A stretch of DNA of 64,000 nucleotides from contig NZ_JAILMR010000052.1 of assembly GCF_024692365.1 (NCBI RefSeq), forward strand, positions 1 to 64,000, written 5' to 3'. Within the stretch, counting starts at the first letter, position 1; each line of letters opens with the position of its first letter. Below are positions 53,301 to 61,390 of the stretch, one piece after another. The stretch is from Ruminococcus sp. Lineage in GTDB: Bacteria > Bacillota > Clostridia > Oscillospirales > Ruminococcaceae. The notes under the pieces were generated by a model, which did not search any database, was not told where the DNA came from, and worked only from the letters and a program-made list of their open reading frames with translations. The translations under genes were made by a program, and so were the position numbers.

Positions 53301-55787
53301 AATTCCGTTATAGTCATGATATATAGACCAGATGGAAGCTTCTGTCGCACCGCCCAAACTTACGACCTGTGCCTTTTCAGAATAAGAAAGGATCTTGTCA
53401 GGCAGATTCAGCGGGATCCAGTCACCTGAAAGCAATACAAGCCGTAAGGATGAAATATCAGGTTTTTGTGTTTCATGGTCAAGATAAACAGTTATCATGT
53501 TTAACAGTGAGGGTACACTGTTCCATACAGTAATATGTTCTCTCTGGATCAGACCTGCAAGATATTCAGGTTCTTTTTTTCTGCTGTCTTCGGGATATAC
53601 AACAGTGCCACCGACGGAAAGCAAACCAAAAATATCAAATACCGAAAGGTCAAAACTCAACTGCGATACACCAAGCACGCTGTCATTCGAAGTGATATTA
53701 TATCTGCGGATAATATCTTCGATAGTATTGACACACGCTTTATGTGAAATAGCAACACCTTTTGGTTCACCTGTTGAACCGGAAGTGAAAATAATATAAG
53801 CAAGACTTTCAGGCTTAGCCGGGCATTCTTTCGTGAGAGGTACACTTTTACCATCTGCATCAGCATATATTTTTGCAACATTTTCGGGATATGCGGTTTC
53901 GTCATTTTCCAGAGTTATCACAAGCCGTATATCCGCCTGTTTTATTATACTGCTGATACGGTTTGCACCCTGTTCGGTAGAAATAGGAACATAAATTCCT
54001 CCGGCGGACAGTATTGCAAGTGCCGCAGCGGGCTGATAAACAGATTTCTTAACAGTGATGCCTACGGTATCCCCTGCCTGTATGCCATTTTCCATAAGTG
54101 CATTATATATCTTTCCTGCAATTTGCATCAGTTCAGAATAAGTATAGAATTCATCACCTGCAACCACGGCAGTTTTATCAGGATACTTTTCTGCTGTATG
54201 CAGTATCGGTGTATGAAGCAGATGAACAGGAAGAGTCAAGGCAGTATCATTTGCTTTTGTAAAGATCTCTTTCTGATAATCAGGGAATCTCCGTTTTGAA
54301 ACTGTTTCAGGATCAATTTGGTTCGCCATAGACTGAAGCATTTCGCTGAACAGAGTGAACATATCATCTATCATAGCGTCTTTGAACACACCTCGGCGGA
54401 CATCCCAGTTGACCTGCATTCCGAAACTGCCGTCCATGACCTGACAATCAATAAATACTTGTGGTGTCTGGCTGATGCCGATACCTGATAACATCCCGCT
54501 TACGGATTCGTTTTCCATCGATGAAAGCAAACCGACCGCACTGGTGAAAACATATGGCATCGAAGCCGCTGCGCTTCCCTTTTTATTTGCGATCTCTCTC
54601 ATAAACGCTACACCTGAATACAGGTTGTGATCCATATCTTCAAACAGACGCATATTGGTACGCTTGACATTTTCGATAAAAGGATCATCATTGTCAAGAT
54701 CAATATCCAGCAAAGTCAGCGATGTAAAATCACCGATAACCTTTCCGATATTTTTATGCAGAGGCTGTCGGTTGAGCATAGTAAGATTGATACTGAAGCG
54801 CTTGTTTTCACTGTAACAGCTCAATGTATGTGCATAAGCCATCAGCACCAGAACAGTCGGGGTAACATTGTACTGATAAGCAAAATTCTTGATATTTTCC
54901 CAGCGTTCGGGTGAAAGCTGCAAAAATTTTCTGTCAAAGCGAACTTCCTTTTCAGCAGAATAAGGTTCAGTTTCGATCTGCGGACACATAGGAAAATCGT
55001 CCATTCTGCTGAGCCAGTAATGTCTGTCACGTTCGCAGGCAGCACTTTCCTTGAGTTCTTTTTCTGCGATCACATAATCACGGAAGCTTACGTCAGGTTC
55101 AGAAATTTCGCTTATCCTTCCAAAATACAATTCTTCAAACTGATGAAGAAGCATCCAGATGCTAGTCCAGTCTGCAATTATAAATTCAATTGAAAAATGC
55201 ATAACAGCGCCGTTTTCATAATTTGAAACACCTACTGCAAAATATGGCCAGCTACCTACTTTAAACTGCTCATGTCCCATCTGTTCCATAATTTTTTCAG
55301 CAGGGGTATCCTGATGATCTGTCACATAAAAATGCGGAGCACTTTCCATTATCTGCTGATAGCCTTCTTCATGAATAACAGTTCTAAGCATTTCATGACG
55401 TGCGATCAGATAGTTCCAGATCTCTTCTGTTCTGTTTACATCAAGGCTGTCATAGTTCAGCTGTAAGTAGATATGACAAGCCACACCTCCATAATCAAAC
55501 AGGTTGCTTCTGCCCATCAGATAGGACTGCTGAACATCAGTCAGAACAAAAGGCTCAAACCGTTCGTTGATATTTTCTTTCAGAGTGACTTTTCTTTTTT
55601 CGGGGTCAAGGAGTTCGAGAAGTTCACTTTTTAACTGCTTGAGTTCAGCCAGATCCTCGGACACAAGCGCACCGGTATTGGCTTTGAATTTGATCTTGTC
55701 ATTTTCTTTCCAGAGAGAAACGCCTTTTTTTTCAAGTTTTTCTATCAAGGTCAGAGCCTTGCTGTAATTATCTGCCATATTGATCAT
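50325..55787 (-). CDS. NRPS module: docking-Cy-A(MT)-PCP-TE, cysteine-type, terminating
   Basis: 1820 residues. TubC-type docking domain (5-60: GVSLWKENDKIKFKANTGAL), Cy with EFIIADWTS (Glu replacing the first Asp of DxxxxDxxS), A domain with pocket D-L-F-N-L-S-L-I-W (cysteine code with Y to F), an embedded methyltransferase with motif I ILEIGAGTCATAL that looks more intact than in the 37344 protein, PCP with DYGADSLILAQ, and a TE whose nucleophile motif is GYCFGGW with Cys near residue 1600 in place of Ser. Likely adds the last cysteine, makes and C-methylates the thiazoline, and releases the product. The ATG at 55787 lies inside the reductase gene; one at 55778 is possible. Confidence 0.92.
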   Translation of the reverse strand: MINMADNYSKALTLIEKLEKKGVSLWKENDKIKFKANTGALVSEDLAELKQLKSELLELLDPEKRKVTLKENINERFEPFVLTDVQQSYLMGRSNLFDYGGVACHIYLQLNYDSLDVNRTEEIWNYLIARHEMLRTVIHEEGYQQIMESAPHFYVTDHQDTPAEKIMEQMGHEQFKVGSWPYFAVGVSNYENGAVMHFSIEFIIADWTSIWMLLHQFEELYFGRISEISEPDVSFRDYVIAEKELKESAACERDRHYWLSRMDDFPMCPQIETEPYSAEKEVRFDRKFLQLSPERWENIKNFAYQYNVTPTVLVLMAYAHTLSCYSENKRFSINLTMLNRQPLHKNIGKVIGDFTSLTLLDIDLDNDDPFIENVKRTNMRLFEDMDHNLYSGVAFMREIANKKGSAAASMPYVFTSAVGLLSSMENESVSGMLSGIGISQTPQVFIDCQVMDGSFGMQVNWDVRRGVFKDAMIDDMFTLFSEMLQSMANQIDPETVSKRRFPDYQKEIFTKANDTALTLPVHLLHTPILHTAEKYPDKTAVVAGDEFYTYSELMQIAGKIYNALMENGIQAGDTVGITVKKSVYQPAAALAILSAGGIYVPISTEQGANRISSIIKQADIRLVITLENDETAYPENVAKIYADADGKSVPLTKECPAKPESLAYIIFTSGSTGEPKGVAISHKACVNTIEDIIRRYNITSNDSVLGVSQLSFDLSVFDIFGLLSVGGTVVYPEDSRKKEPEYLAGLIQREHITVWNSVPSLLNMITVYLDHETQKPDISSLRLVLLSGDWIPLNLPDKILSYSEKAQVVSLGGATEASIWSIYHDYNGISEGFASIPYGLPLANQQFRILDSRLHDRPVGVKGDIFILGDGLADCYYHDKARTDLQFIKDPVTGKMMYKTGDIGKYHINGEIEFLGRADSQIKFNGHRIELGEIESAVSRSGLTANCSVVYHGSEKERAIICFYEPAFADDNQKRSSHAECAALAENIEVEARSVMKNVDTAKVGKVMKQENKLLYTAMSNALRDAVGGKKSFTIADINASEKILEKHKWLVNYWIALLEKETYLKEENGNYIFCDTGISKTEIRNEWDKLGKNWLAEMGSSEFFEYIRNSAMSLNGLLSGETDPVKLLYPDGKTDVVSDMYIHNKISVYLNNCICEFVRNASELGRPLRILEIGAGTCATALRVTKALADREFTYYVTDINSHFLPLAQAKFEGVPNVRFSVLNIDNDISEQGFEENSFDIVIAVGVLENAKDIRYSLQQVKRLVRPCGYFLFTEPVREEAWILASQGFLMTPPQDELRKNKAFINSSEWVSLLNETDTDSSVKVLPAPGDELGVFGLELYIKQFKTTRQNINSSDIISKIRENLASYMIPSIFMMLDKIPVTVNGKTDNKTLRRIAEQRILSSTGKGTEHNDTVSVDMNALQKELAEILGGFGLKNLGLHDSFYDYGADSLILAQATGGIRDRILKDVPFDTLLRFMLNHPNIQELSEFVAEKRGDVPENNESSTEALAHIGASTLYKAGNGPLRVVFHAAFGTMNSLKYVVEGLVKQQKGDVLTIALGDADKYYQMDRESAIQQLADDYTQIILETGAQQIQLIGYCFGGWLATQCANRLVEQGKEIADIILIDSQTVPWNIEDRLMIELMFLPNFSIALNDLDCFADSQQPDLEALFMELISSFGKIPAPLYTVLEKMDGCDGFAKGLKQLADMDFHERFRMYTEIGSRNTGEQLSAAMLEGVFKSYCQTIRCCNGDMESYFGDIRFLNARDNSNIFYSKDKNISYWSELCIGDLHITDIAGDHYSCVEDPENAKEVCRLIADHEA

Positions 55788-56886
55788 TCGCTCCTAAGTA
55801 TGTTTTTTGTAAAGATCTTATCGTATCGGTGATATTTGTTTTTTCGGAATTTCCTGTTTTTATCAGTTCAGGGAATCCCAATGCAGAAGTAAGTGTTTGC
55901 CATATCTTGGCAGAATGTACTGTTTTGGTATAATAACTGCCGATATCAGCAGAAGTACCGCATTGACACATTCTCAGCATTTCACGAATATCTTTTGCAA
56001 TCGCAGGTATCCACTGCGTCTGGAATACATTCAGAAAACTTTGTTCCTGTACATCAAATAGCCGTATACACTGTGAAGAAGCCATCTGTCCCTTCTCGGA
56101 AGCACTATCCGGCAATAGAATATTTTCATGCACAGGTACAAACATCTGACCATACCAAACGACACCGCCCGTAGTATCCTCAAGGCAAAGACGTCCGTGC
56201 TCGGTCACAAGAGTTATCCGATGAAGATAATGCATAAAGTTATCAGGATCATCGGGGGCAACCTCGTTCTGTATCTGCATCAGCGCAGTGATATCTCCGA
56301 TAATAGCAGATGCGGCATCATAAGGATGAGATTCCTTGCTGACCTGTTTTATCTCAAAAGGTCTCATAGACGGAAGAGCTTCGGAGAGTATCCTTATCAG
56401 AGGATATGTCACCTGCGATGCACCGCCAACATCCAAATAAACAGGTTTTGAAACTCTGCAAATAGATTTTGCACTTTCAATAAAACAACGGACATTCGGC
56501 AGGAATTCATAAAGATCACCAACACGATAGAGTACATTATGCTTCTTAGCCGTTCGAATACAGCGCTCCGCATCTTTGAAATGAACCGGCTGTTCCTGAA
56601 TGACATGGATACCACGTTCCAAAAGAGCAGCAGCAAGTTCTGTACCATTTCCGCCAAGCACACCCGATCTGACAACAACGCAGGCAAGCTGTATATCATC
56701 TTCCATTTCTTCAACAGAAGTATAGCATTTCACGCCGTAAGCTTCGGCACATTTTTTTGAACGTTCACTCCCGTTAGAAAGAATTCCGACAAATTCGATA
56801 TCTTCCTGCATCATTCGCAAAGCTTCACAGTAAAATTGTCCGAAGGTAGTACCACATACTATCGCTTTTATTCTTTTATCAGCCAT
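55768..56886 (-). CDS. Thiazolinyl imide reductase (Irp3/YbtU type)
   Basis: 372-residue NAD(P)H-dependent Gfo/Idh/MocA-like oxidoreductase. The start KAIVCGTTFGQFYCEALRMM, the CVVVRSGVLGGNGTELA segment and HVIQEQPVHFKDAERC match yersiniabactin Irp3. In that pathway it reduces the middle thiazoline to thiazolidine on the carrier. It overlaps the upstream oxidoreductase by 1 bp and the NRPS gene by 20 bp. The presence of this gene is the strongest single indicator that the product is yersiniabactin/pyochelin-like. Confidence 0.92.
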   Translation of the reverse strand: MADKRIKAIVCGTTFGQFYCEALRMMQEDIEFVGILSNGSERSKKCAEAYGVKCYTSVEEMEDDIQLACVVVRSGVLGGNGTELAAALLERGIHVIQEQPVHFKDAERCIRTAKKHNVLYRVGDLYEFLPNVRCFIESAKSICRVSKPVYLDVGGASQVTYPLIRILSEALPSMRPFEIKQVSKESHPYDAASAIIGDITALMQIQNEVAPDDPDNFMHYLHRITLVTEHGRLCLEDTTGGVVWYGQMFVPVHENILLPDSASEKGQMASSQCIRLFDVQEQSFLNVFQTQWIPAIAKDIREMLRMCQCGTSADIGSYYTKTVHSAKIWQTLTSALGFPELIKTGNSEKTNITDTIRSLQKTYLGANDQYGR

Positions 56887-57980
56887 TATATCTCACCATT
56901 CATTTCTTCGTTCATTTCTTCAAGCTTTACATTGAATTCATCGAACATTATTTTTTCAGGTGAACTGCGAAGAGAACTAACGATCATATCAATATTATTT
57001 TCATACAGATCTTTATGTTCCGGTAGTTCGGAAAGCTTTAATATTTCTGTCGGATTTTTTTCAGCTAAAACTATCTCTGTGCAAACAGCTGCCGAAAGAC
57101 CGGTCAGCGCAGGAGAGGAAGTAAACTTAATCACCAGAGAACGAACCTCATCCGTACCGTTTTCATTTATACCGCTGACTTCTATCAGAAAAGCCATATG
57201 TTCTCTTGAACGGTTAGCGTGAATTTTGCTTTGCAGAACAAGCTTTTCCGCTGTGCTTAACGGATCTGACGCAAATATCAGAACAGAATGTTCAATTGAT
57301 TTTTGTATTGTAGGATCACCAAATGTGATATAATGTCTACCGTTACTGTATCCAATAAGCTGTGTGACAATCTTGGTCTCCTCATCACTATACTGGTACA
57401 GATCACTCTTTCCGATAAAGGGCAGATCAACACCAAAACGATGTTCTAAAGGAATTTTTTTATCCGTAAGATCTTTGCTGACTCCACTTAGATAATCATA
57501 AGCAGAACCTTTAGAAAACACGCCATTCATCGATGTGATATGCGTATACGATTTCAGCTTAGAAAAACCTCTCGCCGCATAAACACCCATTATCGAAGAA
57601 AGCCCCGGCAATGCTCCCGCACCATAAAGGTACGATCCACCTGAAAAATTTTCAATATTTTCCGGAATACCAGTATCTACACATGGTATCCCTTCCATCA
57701 TACATTTCTTATAAATTTCAAATTTCAGTGTATCAGAACAAAACAGCGTATTCAGGATTACATCTTTACCATTGATAAATTCTTCCACAGTTTCTGAACA
57801 GGAAGCATCACCGAATGTCCATTCAACGTCGGAAATATTCTGAAAAAAGCTGTCATTCTTAACTTTTGCAATGTCACGCCCTAAAGCAGACAGTTCATAT
57901 TTTCCGCTATCTGCCAGATGTTTCAGCGCATATCTGCCGACATTGCCGTATGCACCTAAAATTCCTATTTTTTTGATAAT
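56886..57980 (-). CDS. Saccharopine dehydrogenase-like oxidoreductase, apparent AUU start
   Basis: 364 residues when read from an ATT at 57980: (M)IKKIGILGAYGNVGRYAL gives a full Rossmann NAD(P) motif, with GAGALPGLSSI later, as in saccharopine dehydrogenase-like proteins. The ATT sits 6 bp after AAGGGG. No ATG, GTG or TTG exists in frame upstream before a stop; the first GTG in frame, at 57788, would delete the cofactor motif. A one-base error in the A7 run at 57968-57974 could also explain this. First gene of the NRPS operon, 27 bp from the iron box. Substrate unknown. Confidence 0.8.
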   Translation of the reverse strand: MIKKIGILGAYGNVGRYALKHLADSGKYELSALGRDIAKVKNDSFFQNISDVEWTFGDASCSETVEEFINGKDVILNTLFCSDTLKFEIYKKCMMEGIPCVDTGIPENIENFSGGSYLYGAGALPGLSSIMGVYAARGFSKLKSYTHITSMNGVFSKGSAYDYLSGVSKDLTDKKIPLEHRFGVDLPFIGKSDLYQYSDEETKIVTQLIGYSNGRHYITFGDPTIQKSIEHSVLIFASDPLSTAEKLVLQSKIHANRSREHMAFLIEVSGINENGTDEVRSLVIKFTSSPALTGLSAAVCTEIVLAEKNPTEILKLSELPEHKDLYENNIDMIVSSLRSSPEKIMFDEFNVKLEEMNEEMNGEI

Positions 57981-58006
57981 ATCACACCCCTTGCCTATAT
58001 ATCTTT

Positions 58007-58024
58007 AGTTAGTTTCATCTAACT
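58007..58024 (-). promoter_or_regulatory. Iron box of the NRPS operon
   Basis: Perfect AGTTAG-TTTCAT-CTAACT. A TATTAT -10 candidate lies at 58040-58035 on the minus strand with no good -35, so the exact start is not certain. Confidence 0.72.
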
Positions 58025-58074
58025 GGAATTCAAAATAATACATGGATCTTTTAACCCGATTTCTGCCAAAAATG

Positions 58075-58111
58075 GAACTGTACCCGCAAATTATTTAAGC
58101 AGATACAGTTC
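58075..58111 (-). terminator. Intrinsic terminator of the ECF operon
   Basis: GAACTGTA/TACAGTTC arms with inner GC pairs and a 3' ATTTTTGG tail on the minus strand, 13 bp after the ECF ATPase stop. Confidence 0.75.
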
Positions 58112-58123
58112 TCTTTGACAGAT

Positions 58124-59620
58124 TCACGATTGAAAAAATGCCATGAGTTTTGAAACGCTATCATTATCGAGGTCATAGTTTTCCTGAACGATCCCCTGCT
58201 CCATATGTAAAATATGGTCACAGCACAATAGGATCAATTCCAGGTCATGTGTCACAACAATTATGGTTTTCCCTGATTCACGAAGCTCGATCAGTTCTTT
58301 GGCAACTTGCTGCATATGCACAAGGTCAAGACCGCTTGTTGGTTCATCGAAAAGCATAACAGGCTTTTCAGATGCTATCCCGGAAGCGATCGCTGTCCGC
58401 TGTTTTTGTCCCCCTGACAATGCCATAGGATGAAGTTCCGCAAATTCAGAAAGGTCGAGTTGACTGAGAACAGAAAGAGCTTTTTGTTCTTTTTCCGTAT
58501 CCGAAAGAGACTTTTCTGTCATACTGAGGATGGTTTCTTCTTTTACACTTTCGGCAAACAACTGATGATTAACATCCTGCATAATCATGTAACAGCTACG
58601 AAGTCTGTCTTTCGTTTTCATTTGTCTACCCTCAAAGTGCATAAAGCCCTTACATTTCTTTTCAAGACCGCAGATATTTCTTGCCAATGTGCTTTTACCC
58701 GCACCATTGTGACCTATTACAGCAATAATACTTTTCGTCGGAAGAGTCAGTTCAGGTATATTGATGCCGTGCTTGCTGTTTCCGTAGGAAAAACAGAATT
58801 TTTCAAGCACAAGAGTACTTTCAGAAGTTTGACGCTTCTGAAAATCTGCCTTCAGATCATCAAGGCACAGAGGACGAATACCCATTTTTTCAGTATCAGA
58901 ACAATTCAACTTTTCTATCTGCTGACGATCAAGATCCTGAATTATCTTACCATCTGCCATTATCAACAGTCTGTCAGCAAGTTCACGCAGAAAGAAAAGT
59001 CGGTGCTCAGCTATCACGATAGTTTTGCCTTCTCTTTTCCACCGATGCAGAACACTCCTGAGTTTTTCAATAGCATAAAAGTCCAAATTCGATGAAGGTT
59101 CATCTAATACCACAATATCAGGTGATAACACATCGATGCCCGCACAGGCGATTATCTGCTTTTCACCGCCTGAGAGTTCAAAAATATTCCGATCCAGCAG
59201 TTTTTTTATCTTCATAGAAGAAGCCGTTTCTTCAATGGAACGCATAATTTCCATAGGGTCACGGCTCTGATTTTCGGAAGCAAAAGCGATTTCGTCCGTT
59301 GTATTGACGTTAAAAAACTGAGAACGGGGATTCTGGAACACGCTTCCAACCATTTTCGAAGTATCATAAATCGGCATATCAGAAACAGATTTTCCCTCTA
59401 TTGTGACAGTTCCCGTCATAGTGCCTTTGTAATAATGAGGTATCAGACCGTTTATCATACGTGTCAGGGTAGTTTTTCCACAGCCTGAACCGCCGGTCAG
59501 CACAATAAATTCACCGTTTTCGATCGTAAGATCCAAATCGAAAATGCCGTCTTTACTGACAGCATTCCCATCTGCATCTGTGACATCATAAGAAAACGAT
59601 ACATGATCGAATTTTATCAT
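58124..59620 (-). CDS. ECF transporter ATPase, two fused ATPase domains
   Basis: 498 residues with two complete ATP-binding cassettes. First: GGSGCGKTT, signature ELSGGEKQ, Walker B VVLDEPSSNLD. Second (from about residue 270): GHNGAGKST, ALSGGQKQR, VMLFDEPTSGLD. This is the EcfA-EcfA' fusion that powers uptake by an EcfT/S-component pair. Third gene of the S-T-A operon, 8 bp after EcfT. Located directly before the NRPS operon on the same strand, with an iron-box promoter. Confidence 0.92.
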   Translation of the reverse strand: MIKFDHVSFSYDVTDADGNAVSKDGIFDLDLTIENGEFIVLTGGSGCGKTTLTRMINGLIPHYYKGTMTGTVTIEGKSVSDMPIYDTSKMVGSVFQNPRSQFFNVNTTDEIAFASENQSRDPMEIMRSIEETASSMKIKKLLDRNIFELSGGEKQIIACAGIDVLSPDIVVLDEPSSNLDFYAIEKLRSVLHRWKREGKTIVIAEHRLFFLRELADRLLIMADGKIIQDLDRQQIEKLNCSDTEKMGIRPLCLDDLKADFQKRQTSESTLVLEKFCFSYGNSKHGINIPELTLPTKSIIAVIGHNGAGKSTLARNICGLEKKCKGFMHFEGRQMKTKDRLRSCYMIMQDVNHQLFAESVKEETILSMTEKSLSDTEKEQKALSVLSQLDLSEFAELHPMALSGGQKQRTAIASGIASEKPVMLFDEPTSGLDLVHMQQVAKELIELRESGKTIIVVTHDLELILLCCDHILHMEQGIVQENYDLDNDSVSKLMAFFQS

Positions 59621-59628
59621 TTATTCTC

Positions 59629-60351
59629 CTAATACACAAAAAATAATACCAACATAGCCGCTGCACCGATCATCATCAGAACGTCAAGCGGACGGATGCC
59701 TATCTGACAGATATGTGTCCGCTTTGAACCTGTACTGAGTCCCTTTGTCAGCGATGCTGCCGAAAGTTCATCAGCTATGCGCACAGATGACATCATCATC
59801 GGGACAAGGATATATTCGATATAAGCAAGAGGGTGTTTCAGCGGATGTCCAATCTCCCGCATTTTTTTAGCATCGGAAATAGCTTTGTATTCCTCTGACA
59901 AAGTCGGAAAATATCGGAACATGACAGACATAGGTATTGTAATAAAATATGGAAAGTGCATACGTTCCATCGCCGTTATAAACTCACTTACCGACGTAGA
60001 ATTTACAGTATACCACCCCATCATATAACCTGTTCCAAAACGTGTGATTATACCGCAAATCATCATAAGAACAAGATTTCCAATACCACTGGTATGCGGA
60101 ACGATTTGGTTTTCACAGAAGATAGCTGATCCTAGCAGAAGCACATAAACAGCCGCAGCCTGAAAACGTTTGATAGTCAGTAACAGAAGAAATGGTACAG
60201 CTGCACAGATAGCCCGCAGCACACCCTCTACACCGACAGTTTTTCCACTTACCATAACGATAGCAATCGTCACAAGCAGCAGAAGTTTGCAGCGAGGATC
60301 AAGCTTAATGGAAAATTCCTTCTGCTCAGCAACCTGTAAAACATATTCCAT
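59629..60351 (-). CDS. ECF transporter transmembrane component (EcfT)
   Basis: 240 residues with several membrane helices and the coupling-helix segments DAKKMREIG and ADELSAASLTKG (Ala-Arg-Gly type motifs of EcfT, here slightly changed). The N-terminus EFSIKLDPRCKLLLLV is typical of EcfT (conserved DPRxKL). It overlaps the S-component stop by 1 bp. It should link the two ATPase domains to the S component. Confidence 0.9.
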   Translation of the reverse strand: MEYVLQVAEQKEFSIKLDPRCKLLLLVTIAIVMVSGKTVGVEGVLRAICAAVPFLLLLTIKRFQAAAVYVLLLGSAIFCENQIVPHTSGIGNLVLMMICGIITRFGTGYMMGWYTVNSTSVSEFITAMERMHFPYFITIPMSVMFRYFPTLSEEYKAISDAKKMREIGHPLKHPLAYIEYILVPMMMSSVRIADELSAASLTKGLSTGSKRTHICQIGIRPLDVLMMIGAAAMLVLFFVY

Positions 60352-60935
60352 TATGCCATACCAGCTTTGCGGAAGTGCTTTTTCAGTACCTTAGAGCCAA
60401 GTAAGCCGCCGATCGCCCCACCAACAAGGCACATTGCTACCATAGTATAGAACACCCATGTAGGTGTATATTTCATCATAGAAGTAACGTATTCCTGACC
60501 GTAGCCATCAACAATGCTTGCAAAATATTCTTCACGGAATCCAAAGAAGAAAGCGATAACCATTCCAAGAAGCCAGCAGCTGAACGTTGCGGATCCAAGT
60601 ACGCACGCATTAATGCTCTTATATTTTCCAGATCTGAGTACAAGTTCAGTCAGAAGACCGGAACCAATGCAGAAGATGAAAATAGGATAAGGATGACCTA
60701 CAATGAACATCAGTATTCCGATTATCACACTTGTGATTGTGATCATTCCAAAATGCTTGATCTTGGAATAATACAGCATCAGCGGAATACCTGCGATGAT
60801 CGGTCCTATCAGTGGAACAAATACCATAAATATCGGAATAAATCCAAGGCAGGCTACTGCGAATATCACGGCAAAATACAAGGCTGTGAAAATGCCAACA
60901 GTTATAAGGTCTTTGACTTCAAATTTTTTCTTCAT
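60351..60935 (-). CDS. ECF transporter S component, MptD/Trep_Strep type
   Basis: 194 residues with six hydrophobic segments. The start KKKFEVKDLITVGIFTALYF and the GSGLLTELVLRSGKYKS stretch match the MptD family of putative substrate-binding S components, whose ligand is not known to me. GAAAGGAATG precedes the ATG. First gene of the operon. Given the iron box and its place between the metallophore and thiamine genes, candidate substrates are the metallophore or a metal; the thi operon has its own control, so thiamine is less likely. Confidence 0.88.
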   Translation of the reverse strand: MKKKFEVKDLITVGIFTALYFAVIFAVACLGFIPIFMVFVPLIGPIIAGIPLMLYYSKIKHFGMITITSVIIGILMFIVGHPYPIFIFCIGSGLLTELVLRSGKYKSINACVLGSATFSCWLLGMVIAFFFGFREEYFASIVDGYGQEYVTSMMKYTPTWVFYTMVAMCLVGGAIGGLLGSKVLKKHFRKAGMA

Positions 60936-60959
60936 AAAAACATTCCTTTCTAAATTATA

Positions 60960-60977
60960 AGTTAGTTTTAACTAACT
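60960..60977 (-). promoter_or_regulatory. Iron box 1 of the ECF operon
   Basis: Perfect AGTTAG-TTTTAA-CTAACT in the leader, 25 bp before the ATG. The two arms and spacer form a full palindrome. Confidence 0.75.
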
Positions 60978-61009
60978 TATCTGCATAAACCATTAATTTT
61001 TTCTATTTG

Positions 61010-61038
61010 ATTATATCACACTATTTTTAGTTTGTCTA
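61010..61038 (-). promoter_or_regulatory. Promoter of the ECF operon
   Basis: Minus strand: -35 TAGACA (61038-61033), 17-bp spacer, consensus -10 TATAAT (61015-61010). Confidence 0.78.
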
Positions 61039-61046
61039 TCCTAACC
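61029..61046 (-). promoter_or_regulatory. Iron box 2 of the ECF operon
   Basis: AGTTTG-N6-CTAACC, two mismatches from consensus, overlapping the -35 box. Confidence 0.5.
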
Positions 61047-61304
61047 AGTAACAAAAGTCAAAATGCTTTTGTTAAAAATTTTGTATAGACTTAACAAGAA
61101 TCAATTCATTTCGGTTAATTCATGTGCAGTTTCTTACACAATTAACTGAATAAATCATAACCGATGCAAAAAAATACAGCAACTGCATCACTTTATATTT
61201 TTATTCTATTTTCCACTCTCATTTTGTTTGATTAATTATTTTGAATAACATCTCTTAATGTCCTTTCCCATTTTCTACTAATTTTAATTTCCAACAAACT
61301 TAAC

Positions 61305-61348
61305 TTTGCCAACATCAAGCAATCAAATATCATTGTTAATACAGATGT
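61305..61348. repeat. Direct repeat, left copy
   Basis: About 44 bp, nearly identical (about 39 of 44) to 61498-61542. The pair encloses the decamer block at 61391-61490. The remaining gene-free sequence 61047-61304 is AT-rich and I see nothing else in it. Confidence 0.8.
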
Positions 61349-61390
61349 AACTATACGAACAATAAGAAAAGACTTTCAAATCTTATCCGA

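Noticed and set aside
56886..57788. Saccharopine dehydrogenase-like gene starting at GTG 57788
   Set aside because: That start removes the Rossmann motif, which is present in frame upstream to 57980.
61140..61190. GATGCA/TGCATC inverted repeat as an RNA element
   Set aside because: Only six pairs with a long AT-rich loop; likely chance.
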